Assembly (NCBI GenBank): GCA_944332075.1
Contig: CALVJL010000003.1
Span: forward strand, 84,086-148,085
DNA: 64,000 nucleotides
Direction of reading: 5' to 3'
Source: an uncultured Bacilli bacterium
GTDB lineage: Bacteria; Bacillota_I; Bacilli_A; RFN20; CAG-449
Shown here: positions 24,965-32,672 of the stretch, piece by piece
Layout of the letters: every line of letters starts with the position of its first letter
How positions within the stretch are numbered: position 1 is the stretch's first letter
The notes under the pieces: model-generated
What the model was told of the DNA's origin: nothing
Database searches by the model: none
What the model saw: the letters and a program-made list of their open reading frames with translations, nothing else
Program-made: the position numbers and the translations under genes

Positions 24965-27586
24965 TTAATCATTGATACCTGGAATAATAATTTCTTCAGG
25001 TTCCGCACCTTTATTACGATTTTGTTTAGCTAATTTTTCTCTCTTAGCCATCAATTTTTTAGCTCTTCTTTCTTTAAGTTTGGTATTTTTAAATTTCTTT
25101 TCAAAGACAGAAGCTAAAGGTGTAACCATGAAAACAGCAAATACGCCATTGATGAATAATGTAATCGCGAAGACGATATAAATATTCATCATTCCAATTG
25201 GTGAGAATGGAATTAATACAAGAGATAAAACGGTGAAACAAGCAAATGATAATCCCATCTGTGTAACATTGCGCTTATAAGCTTTTTCAAGTAATTCCAC
25301 TCTTTGATCGCTAGTAGTAATTTTAATCTTAGATTCATTTTTAAGTTGATTTAGTGATGTACCAAATGGAATCATAAATAGCAATGAGAGAAGCATTCCG
25401 CCAAGAATAGCAATTCCAAGATAAGCCGAGGTCTCAAAGCGAGCTAAAGATAAAATCGCAATAGCAATAAACGTTGAACCAGCAACAGAGATCATTGATG
25501 CTAAAGCCATCGTATAACGATATCTTATTAAGAAGTAAACAAAGACAATACCTAATGAAACACCCATCAAAACAAATGTATTATAGAAATCGCTTGTAAC
25601 AATACCAGGAGTAACAGTATATGAATTGATCATTGGTCCTTCGTAACCTTCCATCGCATCAAAGGTTCTAACAAAATTATCAAGTGCGATATATGTTTCG
25701 CTATCAAGTGATAGAGGTGATGATAAATCAGCGTAGAAATATAAATATGTATCTCCATCTTGTCCAAAAGGATTTTCCATATTTGTTACGACCCAAGAAT
25801 TTGTTACTTCAACTTCGCCAAATGAATTAATATAAGCGACAAAATTATCTAATTGGGTTCCTTCAACAGGTGTGAAATTATCTGGCATTTTTTCCTCAAA
25901 GAGAGTTTCAATGCTTGTCCTAACTTCAATTCTGCCAAATGGTTCAAATGAATTATAGTTAAATGCACCAGCGGTGAATCCTAATGTAATTAAAGAAACA
26001 GCTGATAATGCAACTAGTCCGAGATAAACTCCTAAAGTGGCCTTAAATCCTTTTTTAACATTTAATTTTTGAATTGAATTTTCTGGAACTAAACTTGTTC
26101 CGTCACCAGAATCATTAATGTATTTATCATTGATACGATATAATTTATGTTTAGTTTCTAGTTTACTGTTAAAGAGGAAATGATTGAGAATACGTGAAAC
26201 TAAGAAAACCAAAATAACGTTGAGCAATGATGAGAAGACAAAGAATAATGCGAAGTTTTGAATACTTTGACGAGATAATAAACTAAGGACAATACCTAAT
26301 ACCAAGAAAATAACGGTGGTATCAGCAGCGGTAGAAATTGTTTTTCTAAATCCTTCTGCAGAAGCTTTGCTAATAACTCTGCCGAGATAAACTTCTTCTT
26401 TGATTCGGCGATAATAAACACATAACATGTTCACTGCAAATCCAAAAGTCACAACGATAGAAATAATAGTTATTGGGTTAACGATAAATCCAAATAGATT
26501 GAGAATGAACATATCAGCAAGAGCTGTTAAGGCAACTCCAATAGCACCCGAGATTGCCATAAAGCCATATGATACTAATAAAAAGATGCAAACTAGCAAA
26601 GTGCTAACAATAAATGTTACATTCATCCACATCACAGCATCGCTACCATATTCCGGAGTATAGCTGCGGCGATATACTTCAGTAATTTCATAATTACTTA
26701 AACTCTTTTGATTGAACATTCTTTCAAATGAATGAGCAGATTCAGCGTTCATCAAAATTGTCGATTCTGTGTTTGCTGCATATCCATAGGCTGCGAAAGT
26801 TAGATAATAGCGCGCATCTTCGCCTTCGCCTTCAACTGTAAACGTTGAATTGTCAACGCCTTCGCTTTCGCCAGTTGTTGTTTTCCAAACGCGATGTGGA
26901 TCATATGCTGATGAAGTCGTTGTATCATCGCTTGATGATTCAGATAAATCAATAACTGCTAAAACCTTGCTTTGAAGTTGTTCGCCTGTCATACCAAATG
27001 TTTCTGAAACATAATTAGTATCAGCTAAATCAGTATAGTCTAAATCATCAGTTTTTCCTTGCCATAAGACAAGTAATGAATTTCCAACTTCATCTTTAGC
27101 ATTATTGATAACGCCTTGTACTTCTGAAGTAACTTCAAGACGGATATATGCTTGATTTTGATAATTGTATAAAACTTCAGCAGATCCTGGAATAATCGGG
27201 TCGCTATCAGTTCCATCAGTACCATCAGTAGTATAGAAAGAGAAATTACCAGATGATCCGACACTTCTTAAAATATTGTCAACGCTATTAGAATTACGTG
27301 AACCTAATACGATTTTAACTTCGTAATTATTTTCTCCATCGGATGCCTTTTGAATGCTATAATTCGTAGCACCAGAAGCTTCGAGACGATCACCCATAAC
27401 GCTAACAACGTTATCGATATCAATTGTAGTCTCTTCATTACCAGCACCGGAAATTTTATATAAAACTTCTGTACCATTAGCAAATTCCTGGGAATATGAG
27501 AGGTTTTCATTAATCCCTTGAACATTAAATAGCACCAATCCGAGCATGGAGATCGTCAAGACGATAAATGCAATTAATCGACGCAT
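24965..27586 (-). CDS. secDF: Fused protein translocase subunit SecDF
   Basis: This 873-residue fusion of SecD and SecF uses the proton motive force to help pull proteins through SecYEG. One N-terminal TM is followed by a large extracytoplasmic P1 domain (to ~residue 305), then five TMs of the SecD half (TFIVSTLLVCIFLLVSYGFM onward). The SecF half begins near residue 510 with its own TM, periplasmic-like loop and five TMs. The C-terminal tail is very basic. At 873 residues it is longer than Bacillus SecDF, with extra loop sequence including an acidic, Ser/Thr-rich insert (SSSDDTTTS). It has a strong AGGAGG ribosome site and its own terminator. Confidence 0.92.
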   Translation of the reverse strand: MRRLIAFIVLTISMLGLVLFNVQGINENLSYSQEFANGTEVLYKISGAGNEETTIDIDNVVSVMGDRLEASGATNYSIQKASDGENNYEVKIVLGSRNSNSVDNILRSVGSSGNFSFYTTDGTDGTDSDPIIPGSAEVLYNYQNQAYIRLEVTSEVQGVINNAKDEVGNSLLVLWQGKTDDLDYTDLADTNYVSETFGMTGEQLQSKVLAVIDLSESSSDDTTTSSAYDPHRVWKTTTGESEGVDNSTFTVEGEGEDARYYLTFAAYGYAANTESTILMNAESAHSFERMFNQKSLSNYEITEVYRRSYTPEYGSDAVMWMNVTFIVSTLLVCIFLLVSYGFMAISGAIGVALTALADMFILNLFGFIVNPITIISIVVTFGFAVNMLCVYYRRIKEEVYLGRVISKASAEGFRKTISTAADTTVIFLVLGIVLSLLSRQSIQNFALFFVFSSLLNVILVFLVSRILNHFLFNSKLETKHKLYRINDKYINDSGDGTSLVPENSIQKLNVKKGFKATLGVYLGLVALSAVSLITLGFTAGAFNYNSFEPFGRIEVRTSIETLFEEKMPDNFTPVEGTQLDNFVAYINSFGEVEVTNSWVVTNMENPFGQDGDTYLYFYADLSSPLSLDSETYIALDNFVRTFDAMEGYEGPMINSYTVTPGIVTSDFYNTFVLMGVSLGIVFVYFLIRYRYTMALASMISVAGSTFIAIAILSLARFETSAYLGIAILGGMLLSLLFMIPFGTSLNQLKNESKIKITTSDQRVELLEKAYKRNVTQMGLSFACFTVLSLVLIPFSPIGMMNIYIVFAITLFINGVFAVFMVTPLASVFEKKFKNTKLKERRAKKLMAKREKLAKQNRNKGAEPEEIIIPGIND

Positions 27587-27716
27587 ATATTTCCTCCTAA
27601 AAGTTCATAATCAAGAACAATTCCTTTTATATATTAATAATATATAAACAATTGCTTTTTTAATATACAACTAATAATGTTTATTTTCAACAATAACAAC
27701 GACTTTTCTAACCCAT

Positions 27717-28724
27717 TTACCTTAACAATGAAGCGAATGTATTTATTTTTAAATGCTCATACGCTTTTTCGGTGGCGACTCTTCCGCGCGGAGTTTTATT
27801 AATTAATCCAAGTTTCAGTAAATATGGTTCATATACTTCTTCAAGATTTCTAACTTCTTCACCAATTGTTGAAGAAAGAGTTTCTAAACCAACCGGTCCA
27901 CCATTAAATCGCTTAATGAGCGCTTCAAGGTAGTGAAGATCAATTTCGTCAAGACCTAATTCATCAATTTTCAAGCGCTTTAAAGCATCTAGAGCAATAT
28001 TTTCATCAATATATGTCTGATCATTGAAAGTTGCAAAATCGCGAACACGACGATAGATTCTGTTTGCAATACGCGGAGTTCCACGGCTCCGTTTTGCAAT
28101 TTCTTCAGCGCCTTCTTGTGAAATTGGCATTGAAAAAACACGGCTTGTCCTTTTTATGATTTTCATCAATTCTTCTAAAGAATAGTAATCTAACCTATGA
28201 GTTATACCGAAGCGGTCACGTAGTGGCGAAGTTAAATCACCAGGTTTGGTTGTTGCCCCAACAAGCGTGAATGGCTTTAACTGAATCGTAATATTTCTAG
28301 CATCCTCATCACGGCCTAGCAAAAAGGTTAGTTTATAATCTTCCATTGCTTCATAAAGTATTTCTTCAACTATACGAGGTAAACGATGTATTTCATCGAT
28401 AAACAAAACATCACCTTCGCCAAGATTTGATAAAATCATCGCTAAATCCGCTGGTTTTTCAATTGATGGACCATTAACCAAACGAATATTACTATTCATT
28501 TCGTGGGCGATAACATAAGCTAATGTTGTTTTGCCCAATCCAGGCGGACCATAGAGCAAAATATGATCAAGAGGTTCATCACGGTTGATCGCTGCCTTGA
28601 TAAAAACGCAAAGATTTTCTTTAAAATCTTCTTGTCCGACATACTCATCCAAAGTCAATGGTCTCAATGTGAGGTCGACTTCTTCTTCTTTATTTTCCAA
28701 AACTGGGTCTAATAATCTATCCAT
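27717..28724 (-). CDS. ruvB: Holliday junction branch migration helicase RuvB
   Basis: This 335-residue AAA+ motor drives branch migration with RuvA. It contains LRPLTLDEYVGQ, Walker A LLYGPPGLGKTTLA, Walker B VLFIDEIHRL, sensor 1 LVGATTKPGDLTSPLRDRFG, and a C-terminal winged helix ending IGEEVRNLEEVYEPYLLKLG and TPRGRVATEKAYEHL. Length and motifs are normal. It shares a TAATG junction with ruvA, so the two are translationally coupled. Confidence 0.97.
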   Translation of the reverse strand: MDRLLDPVLENKEEEVDLTLRPLTLDEYVGQEDFKENLCVFIKAAINRDEPLDHILLYGPPGLGKTTLAYVIAHEMNSNIRLVNGPSIEKPADLAMILSNLGEGDVLFIDEIHRLPRIVEEILYEAMEDYKLTFLLGRDEDARNITIQLKPFTLVGATTKPGDLTSPLRDRFGITHRLDYYSLEELMKIIKRTSRVFSMPISQEGAEEIAKRSRGTPRIANRIYRRVRDFATFNDQTYIDENIALDALKRLKIDELGLDEIDLHYLEALIKRFNGGPVGLETLSSTIGEEVRNLEEVYEPYLLKLGLINKTPRGRVATEKAYEHLKINTFASLLR

Positions 28725-29311
28725 TATTTACCTGCCTTTTTTAAAACTTCAGAAACAATTTCTGATGCTGATAAAGTTTCGGGTATTTTTAAAAGATAAC
28801 TATCGATATCACCTTTTTTGAATCCAAGTGAAAGTAAAACTTTTTTTGCATCTTCTTGATTTTGATTAAGAGATAAAGAAAGATTATTTTGATTCAAAGC
28901 AATATTAGTTAATGTAGAAGATCTTAGCGATCCTTTTAAATCAAGAATAATTTGTCCTGCCGCTTTAGCTCCAATTGACGGAAGTTTTTTTAATGCTTTA
29001 ATATTATCTGTTTCAACCCAAGTTAAAAATTCATCAACAGAAACATTATGAAGAGCGCTTATGGCTGTTTTTGGTCCAATCCCTTTAACAGTGATTAATT
29101 TATTAAAAAGATTTTTCTCTTCTTTTGTCCGAAATCCCACAAGTAATTCATCATCATCTTTAACGATATGCTGAGTGTAAACAAGCATTTCCTCTCCGAC
29201 AATAAAATCATGTGGATTGATAATTGATATTTCAAAACCGATTCCTCCAACATCAATCACCGCCATCTCATCGGTAACGAGGCTAACTCTTCCGCGTAAA
29301 TAATAATACAT
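28724..29311 (-). CDS. ruvA: Holliday junction DNA-binding protein RuvA
   Basis: This 195-residue protein holds the four-way junction for RuvB. It opens MYYYLRGRVSLVTDEMAVIDVGGIGFEI (OB-fold domain I). Domain II has two helix-hairpin-helix motifs (VKGIGPKTAISAL and LPSIGAKAAGQIILDLKG), and domain III at the end contacts RuvB (DAKKVLLSLGFKKGDIDSYL). The AGAGGTAAG ribosome site fits the ATG. Confidence 0.95.
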   Translation of the reverse strand: MYYYLRGRVSLVTDEMAVIDVGGIGFEISIINPHDFIVGEEMLVYTQHIVKDDDELLVGFRTKEEKNLFNKLITVKGIGPKTAISALHNVSVDEFLTWVETDNIKALKKLPSIGAKAAGQIILDLKGSLRSSTLTNIALNQNNLSLSLNQNQEDAKKVLLSLGFKKGDIDSYLLKIPETLSASEIVSEVLKKAGK

Positions 29312-29325
29312 TTCTTACCTCTATT

Positions 29326-29373
29326 AAAAAAGCGTACCCGCTTTCTTTATTGTAAACTTTTTCGGTACGCTTT
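29326..29373 (-). terminator. Terminator between obgE and ruvA
   Basis: AAAGCGTACC and GGTACGCTTT pair over 10 bp with a 25-base loop, then a T-run on the minus strand. The loop is long, so strength is uncertain, but position just after the obgE stop fits. Confidence 0.7.
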
Positions 29374-29376
29374 GCA

Positions 29377-30654
29377 TTAGGAATAATATTCAAATTCAAA
29401 GTCACAAAGGGTGACAGTGTCACCATCTTGAGCCCCCATCTTAGCTAAGGCTTCATCAACGCCGAGTTTTCTAAGCGTGGCAATTAATCTTTCAATTCCT
29501 TCATCAGTTGATAAATTGATCAAAGAATAAGTCCGCTCAATTCTTTCGCCTTGAATTTTAAAGCGATGGGCTCCTGTTCTGACGATTTCAAATTCTTTCT
29601 TCGCCTCTTCAAGAGCATCATAGACTTTGACCTTTTCTCCCTTATCTTCATATATAGGGAAATAATCAGTTTGCTTAACTAAATCAGCAAGATAATATAA
29701 TAATTCCTTGATGTTTTCATGAAGTAATGAAGAAATTAAAAATACTTTATAATTTTTTTCTTCCAATACTTTAGCTATTTTTTCAGCCTTTTGACGAGAT
29801 TCTTCGTCTTCAACTTTGTTTATCGCTACAACCATTGGCCTTTCAAGAAGGTGATAGCCATATGTGTCAAGTTCATGATTAATATCTTCAAAATCCTTCA
29901 ATGGATCTTCTCTTTCAATATCGAGAATATGCAGTAAAACTTTACAGCGTTCAACATGTCTAAGAAAAGTTAATCCTAAACCCTTACCCTCAGATGCACC
30001 TTTAATCAAACCGGGTAAATCTGCTATAACAAAATGATTATCCTCATCTAATTCAACCATTCCTAAAACCGGGACAATGGTCGTGAACGGATAGTCACCG
30101 ATTTCTGGTCTAGCTGACGATACCACATTGACAAAAGTGGACTTTCCAACGCTTGGAAATCCGACAAGACCAACGTCAGCGATTAATTTTAATTCTAACG
30201 TTAAAACTTTTTCTTCACCAGGTAAACCATTTTCTGCAATTCTTGGTGCCCGGTTGCGCGATGAAGCAAAGCAAGCATTTCCACGTCCGCCACGGCCGCC
30301 TTTACAAATCATGAAAGTTTGATTTTCTTCTTTCATATCAACAATAAAATTATGTCCTGGTTCTTGATAAACAACCGTTCCGATTGGTACTTCAAGATAG
30401 ATATCTTTACCCTTAGCACCATACATTTTTTTCGCCATGCCATCTTCACCATCGCTAGCAATGACTTTCCGAGCATGACGATAATTAATCAATGTCGAAG
30501 TATGATTTGTTGCTACAAAGTAAATAGATCCGCCGCGGCCACCATTTCCGCCGGAAGGTCCACCCCGCTCAACAAATTTTTCATGATGAAAAGCGATGGC
30601 ACCGTCTCCGCCTTTTCCTGATTTGACAGTTAATTTTGCCCGATCGATAAACAT
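29377..30654 (-). CDS. obgE: Obg-family GTPase ObgE/CgtA
   Basis: This 425-residue ribosome-associated GTPase is involved in 50S assembly and stress control. It has the glycine-rich Obg fold (FIDRAKLTVKSGKGGDGA, GGPSGGNGGRGGSIYF), then a G domain with G1 VGFPSVGKST, switch II DLPGLIKGASEGKGLG and G4 NKVE, and a C-terminal OCT domain ending in CDFEFEYYS. The frame extends 10 codons upstream, but AAAGGAGG precedes the ATG at 30654. It follows the rpmA terminator, completing the common rplU-prp-rpmA-obgE order. Confidence 0.96.
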   Translation of the reverse strand: MFIDRAKLTVKSGKGGDGAIAFHHEKFVERGGPSGGNGGRGGSIYFVATNHTSTLINYRHARKVIASDGEDGMAKKMYGAKGKDIYLEVPIGTVVYQEPGHNFIVDMKEENQTFMICKGGRGGRGNACFASSRNRAPRIAENGLPGEEKVLTLELKLIADVGLVGFPSVGKSTFVNVVSSARPEIGDYPFTTIVPVLGMVELDEDNHFVIADLPGLIKGASEGKGLGLTFLRHVERCKVLLHILDIEREDPLKDFEDINHELDTYGYHLLERPMVVAINKVEDEESRQKAEKIAKVLEEKNYKVFLISSLLHENIKELLYYLADLVKQTDYFPIYEDKGEKVKVYDALEEAKKEFEIVRTGAHRFKIQGERIERTYSLINLSTDEGIERLIATLRKLGVDEALAKMGAQDGDTVTLCDFEFEYYS

Positions 30655-30668
30655 TACTTTTCCTCCTT

Positions 30669-30697
30669 TAAAAAAGACCACCATTTTCTGGTGGTCA
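30669..30697 (-). terminator. Terminator between rpmA and obgE
   Basis: GACCACC and GGTGGTC (30676-30696) form a 7-bp GC-rich stem with a 7-base loop followed by TTTTTT on the minus strand. The obgE ribosome site comes directly after, so readthrough would supply obgE. Confidence 0.88.
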
Positions 30698-30701
30698 TTT
30701 A

Positions 30702-30989
30702 TTACATTTCTACTGGATAAACAGAAGCTTGTTTTCTCTTTTTGCCAACTCTTTCGAATTTGACAATTCCATCAACTGTAGCGAAGATTGTGTCATCTCC
30801 ACCGCGCATGCAATTTACACCTGGATAAATTTTTGTGCCGCGTTGACGATAAATGATTGAACCAGCAGTAGCGAATTCACCATCAGATTTTTTTGCGCCT
30901 AATCTCTTTGATTCTGAATCACGGCCGTTCTTAGTAGAACTGACACCTTTCTTCGAAGCAAATAATTGAATATTTAATAAAAACTTCAT
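30702..30989 (-). CDS. rpmA: Ribosomal protein bL27 with cleavable N-terminus
   Basis: This 95-residue precursor opens [11 protein letters not shown] followed by [20 protein letters not shown]. In Firmicutes the first ~10 residues (LNxQxFA) are removed by the protease Prp so that L27 can reach the peptidyl transferase centre, and the same cleavage context is present here between Ala11 and Ser12. The rest matches L27. The ATG at 30989 has GAGGTG 6 bases upstream, which favours it over the one at 31007 that overlaps the prp stop. It is followed by a terminator. Confidence 0.96.
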   Translation of the reverse strand: MKFLLNIQLFASKKGVSSTKNGRDSESKRLGAKKSDGEFATAGSIIYRQRGTKIYPGVNCMRGGDDTIFATVDGIVKFERVGKKRKQASVYPVEM

Positions 30990-31006
30990 TTTTTGCACCT
31001 CTTTCA

Positions 31007-31294
31007 TTACTTGATCTTGATATATTGAGGATATGCTTCTTCTAAGGTTTTTAACTGAATAAGCATCGTTCTTAACGTTTCATTATTCGTGTTATTAACC
31101 TCAACATAAGCATCGCCCTCAGCGAGATGAATCACCTTAATTTCATCATCCCGTAAGGCATTAAAGCCTCCTGTAACGATTGCCGAAGCCGCAGCGCAGA
31201 CAAGATCTTTTCCGCACTCAGCATAATCAGCATGTCCGGAAATCTTCAAACCGATGATTTCCTGGTCTTTTTTGATTAAAGTAACTTTAATCAT
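31007..31294 (-). CDS. prp: Ribosomal-processing cysteine protease Prp (YsxB)
   Basis: This 95-residue protease trims the N-terminus of L27. The catalytic His is His21 ([13 protein letters not shown]) and the nucleophile is Cys33 ([10 protein letters not shown]). It lies between rplU and rpmA as in Bacillus and Staphylococcus. No clear ribosome site precedes its ATG, which is 6 bases after the rplU stop, so coupling to rplU translation is likely. The matching cleavage site in the adjacent L27 supports the function. Confidence 0.93.
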   Translation of the reverse strand: MIKVTLIKKDQEIIGLKISGHADYAECGKDLVCAAASAIVTGGFNALRDDEIKVIHLAEGDAYVEVNNTNNETLRTMLIQLKTLEEAYPQYIKIK

Positions 31295-31300
31295 CGATAA

Positions 31301-31609
31301 TTAAGCATTGATGGCTTTAATCGTTAACCGAGTGTATGGTTGACGATGGCCGCTTAACCGACGGTAATTAGCTTTGCTCTTGTATTTGAAAACAAGAACT
31401 TTCTTTTCTTTTCCTTGCTTGTCAATAGAAGCAGTAACAGTGGCATCTTTAACATATGGTGCACCGACTTTTAACTTATCACCGCTTACTAAGAGAACCT
31501 TATCAAAAGTGACTTCTGAATTAACTTCTCCTTCGATTTTTTCAACGTAGATAGTTTGACCTACTTCGACCTTGACTTGCTTTCCGCCAGTCTCAATAAT
31601 TGCGTACAT
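31301..31609 (-). CDS. rplU: Ribosomal protein bL21
   Basis: This 102-residue 50S protein opens [18 protein letters not shown] and ends with the conserved [23 protein letters not shown]. The frame extends 9 codons upstream, but AGGAGGTG lies just before the ATG at 31609. It is the first gene of rplU-prp-rpmA and is preceded by a leader with L21-type features. Confidence 0.96.
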   Translation of the reverse strand: MYAIIETGGKQVKVEVGQTIYVEKIEGEVNSEVTFDKVLLVSGDKLKVGAPYVKDATVTASIDKQGKEKKVLVFKYKSKANYRRLSGHRQPYTRLTIKAINA

Positions 31610-31636
31610 TTTCGCACCTCCTAATAATATAGTCAT

Positions 31637-31713
31637 GACTCGCTCTTAAGGTAGATTTTCATCTTTAAAAGACCTCTTCAATGCGGTTGGGCCCCTATAT
31701 TAGGCTACAACAT
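31637..31713 (-). promoter_or_regulatory. Probable L21 leader RNA
   Basis: Between the promoter and rplU the minus strand carries a ~75-base untranslated stretch with a conserved-looking core, GGGGCCCAACCGCATTGAAG, followed by AGGTCTTTTAAAGA and further pairing segments. Low-GC Gram-positive rplU operons commonly have an autoregulatory L21 leader with a similar core; the match is from memory and needs a covariance search. Confidence 0.5.
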
Positions 31714-31717
31714 AGTT

Positions 31718-31746
31718 AAAATATCATTTTTCTTTAATTTTAGCAA
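31718..31746 (-). promoter_or_regulatory. rplU operon promoter
   Basis: On the minus strand -35 TTGCTA (31741-31746) and -10 TATTTT (31718-31723) are separated by 17 bases, ~110 bases upstream of rplU, leaving room for the leader RNA. Confidence 0.55.
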
Positions 31747-31760
31747 TGAAAATTTAACAT

Positions 31761-32455
31761 TTAGAAAAGATTATTTTCCTGATATTTTATTTCTTTGTTT
31801 AAAGATAAAGAAAAGAAACTATTTTTACCAATTATTAAATGATCGATTAAGGTAACATTTATCATACCTAATATGACTTGGATATTTTTTGTCTCTTCCA
31901 AATCGCCGCGCGACGGTGAAAGGTTATCTGATGGATGATTATGGGCGATATATAATTTTTTTGCATGGTGAAAAAGGCATTCTTCCATGATTTTTTTGGG
32001 ATACAAAGAGACGCTGCTTTCACCTCCGCTGGCTACAACTTCTGCATATAACAGTTTTTGATTTTTATCAAGCATTATTAAAGCAAGATGCTCTTCTTTT
32101 TTTTCACAAATTAAACTTTTAAATATATTTCCGGCACCTATTAAACTAATAGTTTCTTTGGCTAATGCCTCTTGTTTTTTACTCGCAAATAAATTTCATT
32201 AATTGCAGTAATTTTAACAGCTTTAGCTAATTTTATTCCATCATTTGACATTAGTTCATCAAGTGATAACTTTAAAATTTCGCTGAGGCTACCATATTTT
32301 TTTATAAGTCCATAACTAATATCAAAAACATCTTTATTTTTATTTCCATAGCCGATTAATATAGCGATTAGTTCGATATCGCTCAATTGATCAATTCCCG
32401 TCAGTAATGCTTTTTCTCGCGGTCTTTGTTGCTTGATAAGATTTTTTATTCCCAT
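31761..32455 (-). pseudogene. radC: DNA repair protein RadC (JAB/MPN), frameshifted
   Basis: Two adjacent frames together make one RadC. The first (32455 to 32162) holds the N-terminal helix-hairpin-helix part (PREKALLTGIDQLSDIELIAILIGYG ...). The second carries the JAB metalloprotease-like domain with HNHPSDNLSPSRGD. Reading the second frame upstream of its first ATG (32075) gives open, RadC-like sequence (ALAKETISLIGAGNIFKSLI ...) back to a run of six A at 32175-32180, where the frames switch. One inserted or deleted base there would restore a ~230-residue protein. It may be a true pseudogene, phase variation or a sequencing error. The start overlaps the upstream peptide gene by 10 bases. 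Confidence 0.85.
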
Positions 32456-32619
32456 GTAAATTTAAATCCGCCCGGTAATGTAGTCGAACCCTCACTCGAC
32501 ATAAATAACCGATAAACTATTACAGCAACTATCGCCGCGACCATAACAGCCATGACTGCAGCAACCGTTAGTTCTCCTCCTTTAAGATTTTTCATTTCTT
32601 CTATAGTTAATTCTCTCAT
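32446..32619 (-). CDS. Double-glycine leader peptide, bacteriocin-like
   Basis: This 57-residue peptide starts at the ATG at 32619, right after AAGGAGG. The opening MRELTIEEMKNLKGG fits the double-glycine leader consensus, with Leu at -12, Glu at -8, Met at -7, Leu at -4 and Gly-Gly at -2/-1. The predicted 42-residue core has one hydrophobic helix (LTVAAVMAVMVAAIVAVIVY) and a polar tail ending LPGGFKFTWE. Such leaders are cleaved by C39-peptidase ABC exporters during export of bacteriocins or signal peptides; no exporter or immunity gene is visible in the window. The in-frame codons upstream of 32619 are not expected to be translated. It lies between valS and radC. Confidence 0.72.
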   Translation of the reverse strand: MRELTIEEMKNLKGGELTVAAVMAVMVAAIVAVIVYRLFMSSEGSTTLPGGFKFTWE

Positions 32620-32655
32620 AAAAAAATCCTCCTTATTTAACAAATAGGGAGGATT
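32619..32655 (-). terminator. valS terminator hairpin that includes the peptide ribosome site
   Basis: AATCCTCC and GGAGGATT pair over 8 bp and TATTT with AAATA over 5 more, around one mismatch and a 3-base loop (32625-32655), followed by TTTTTT. It starts 18 bases after the valS stop, so it looks like a normal terminator. However, its 3' arm is the AAGGAGGATT ribosome site of the peptide gene, so any readthrough message would have that site masked. Confidence 0.8.
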
Positions 32656-32672
32656 GAACAAATGTGATTAAA

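Noticed and set aside
31761..32455. Two separate small genes instead of one radC
   Set aside because: The second frame is open with RadC-like sequence upstream of its first ATG right up to the A-run, so one frameshifted gene explains both.
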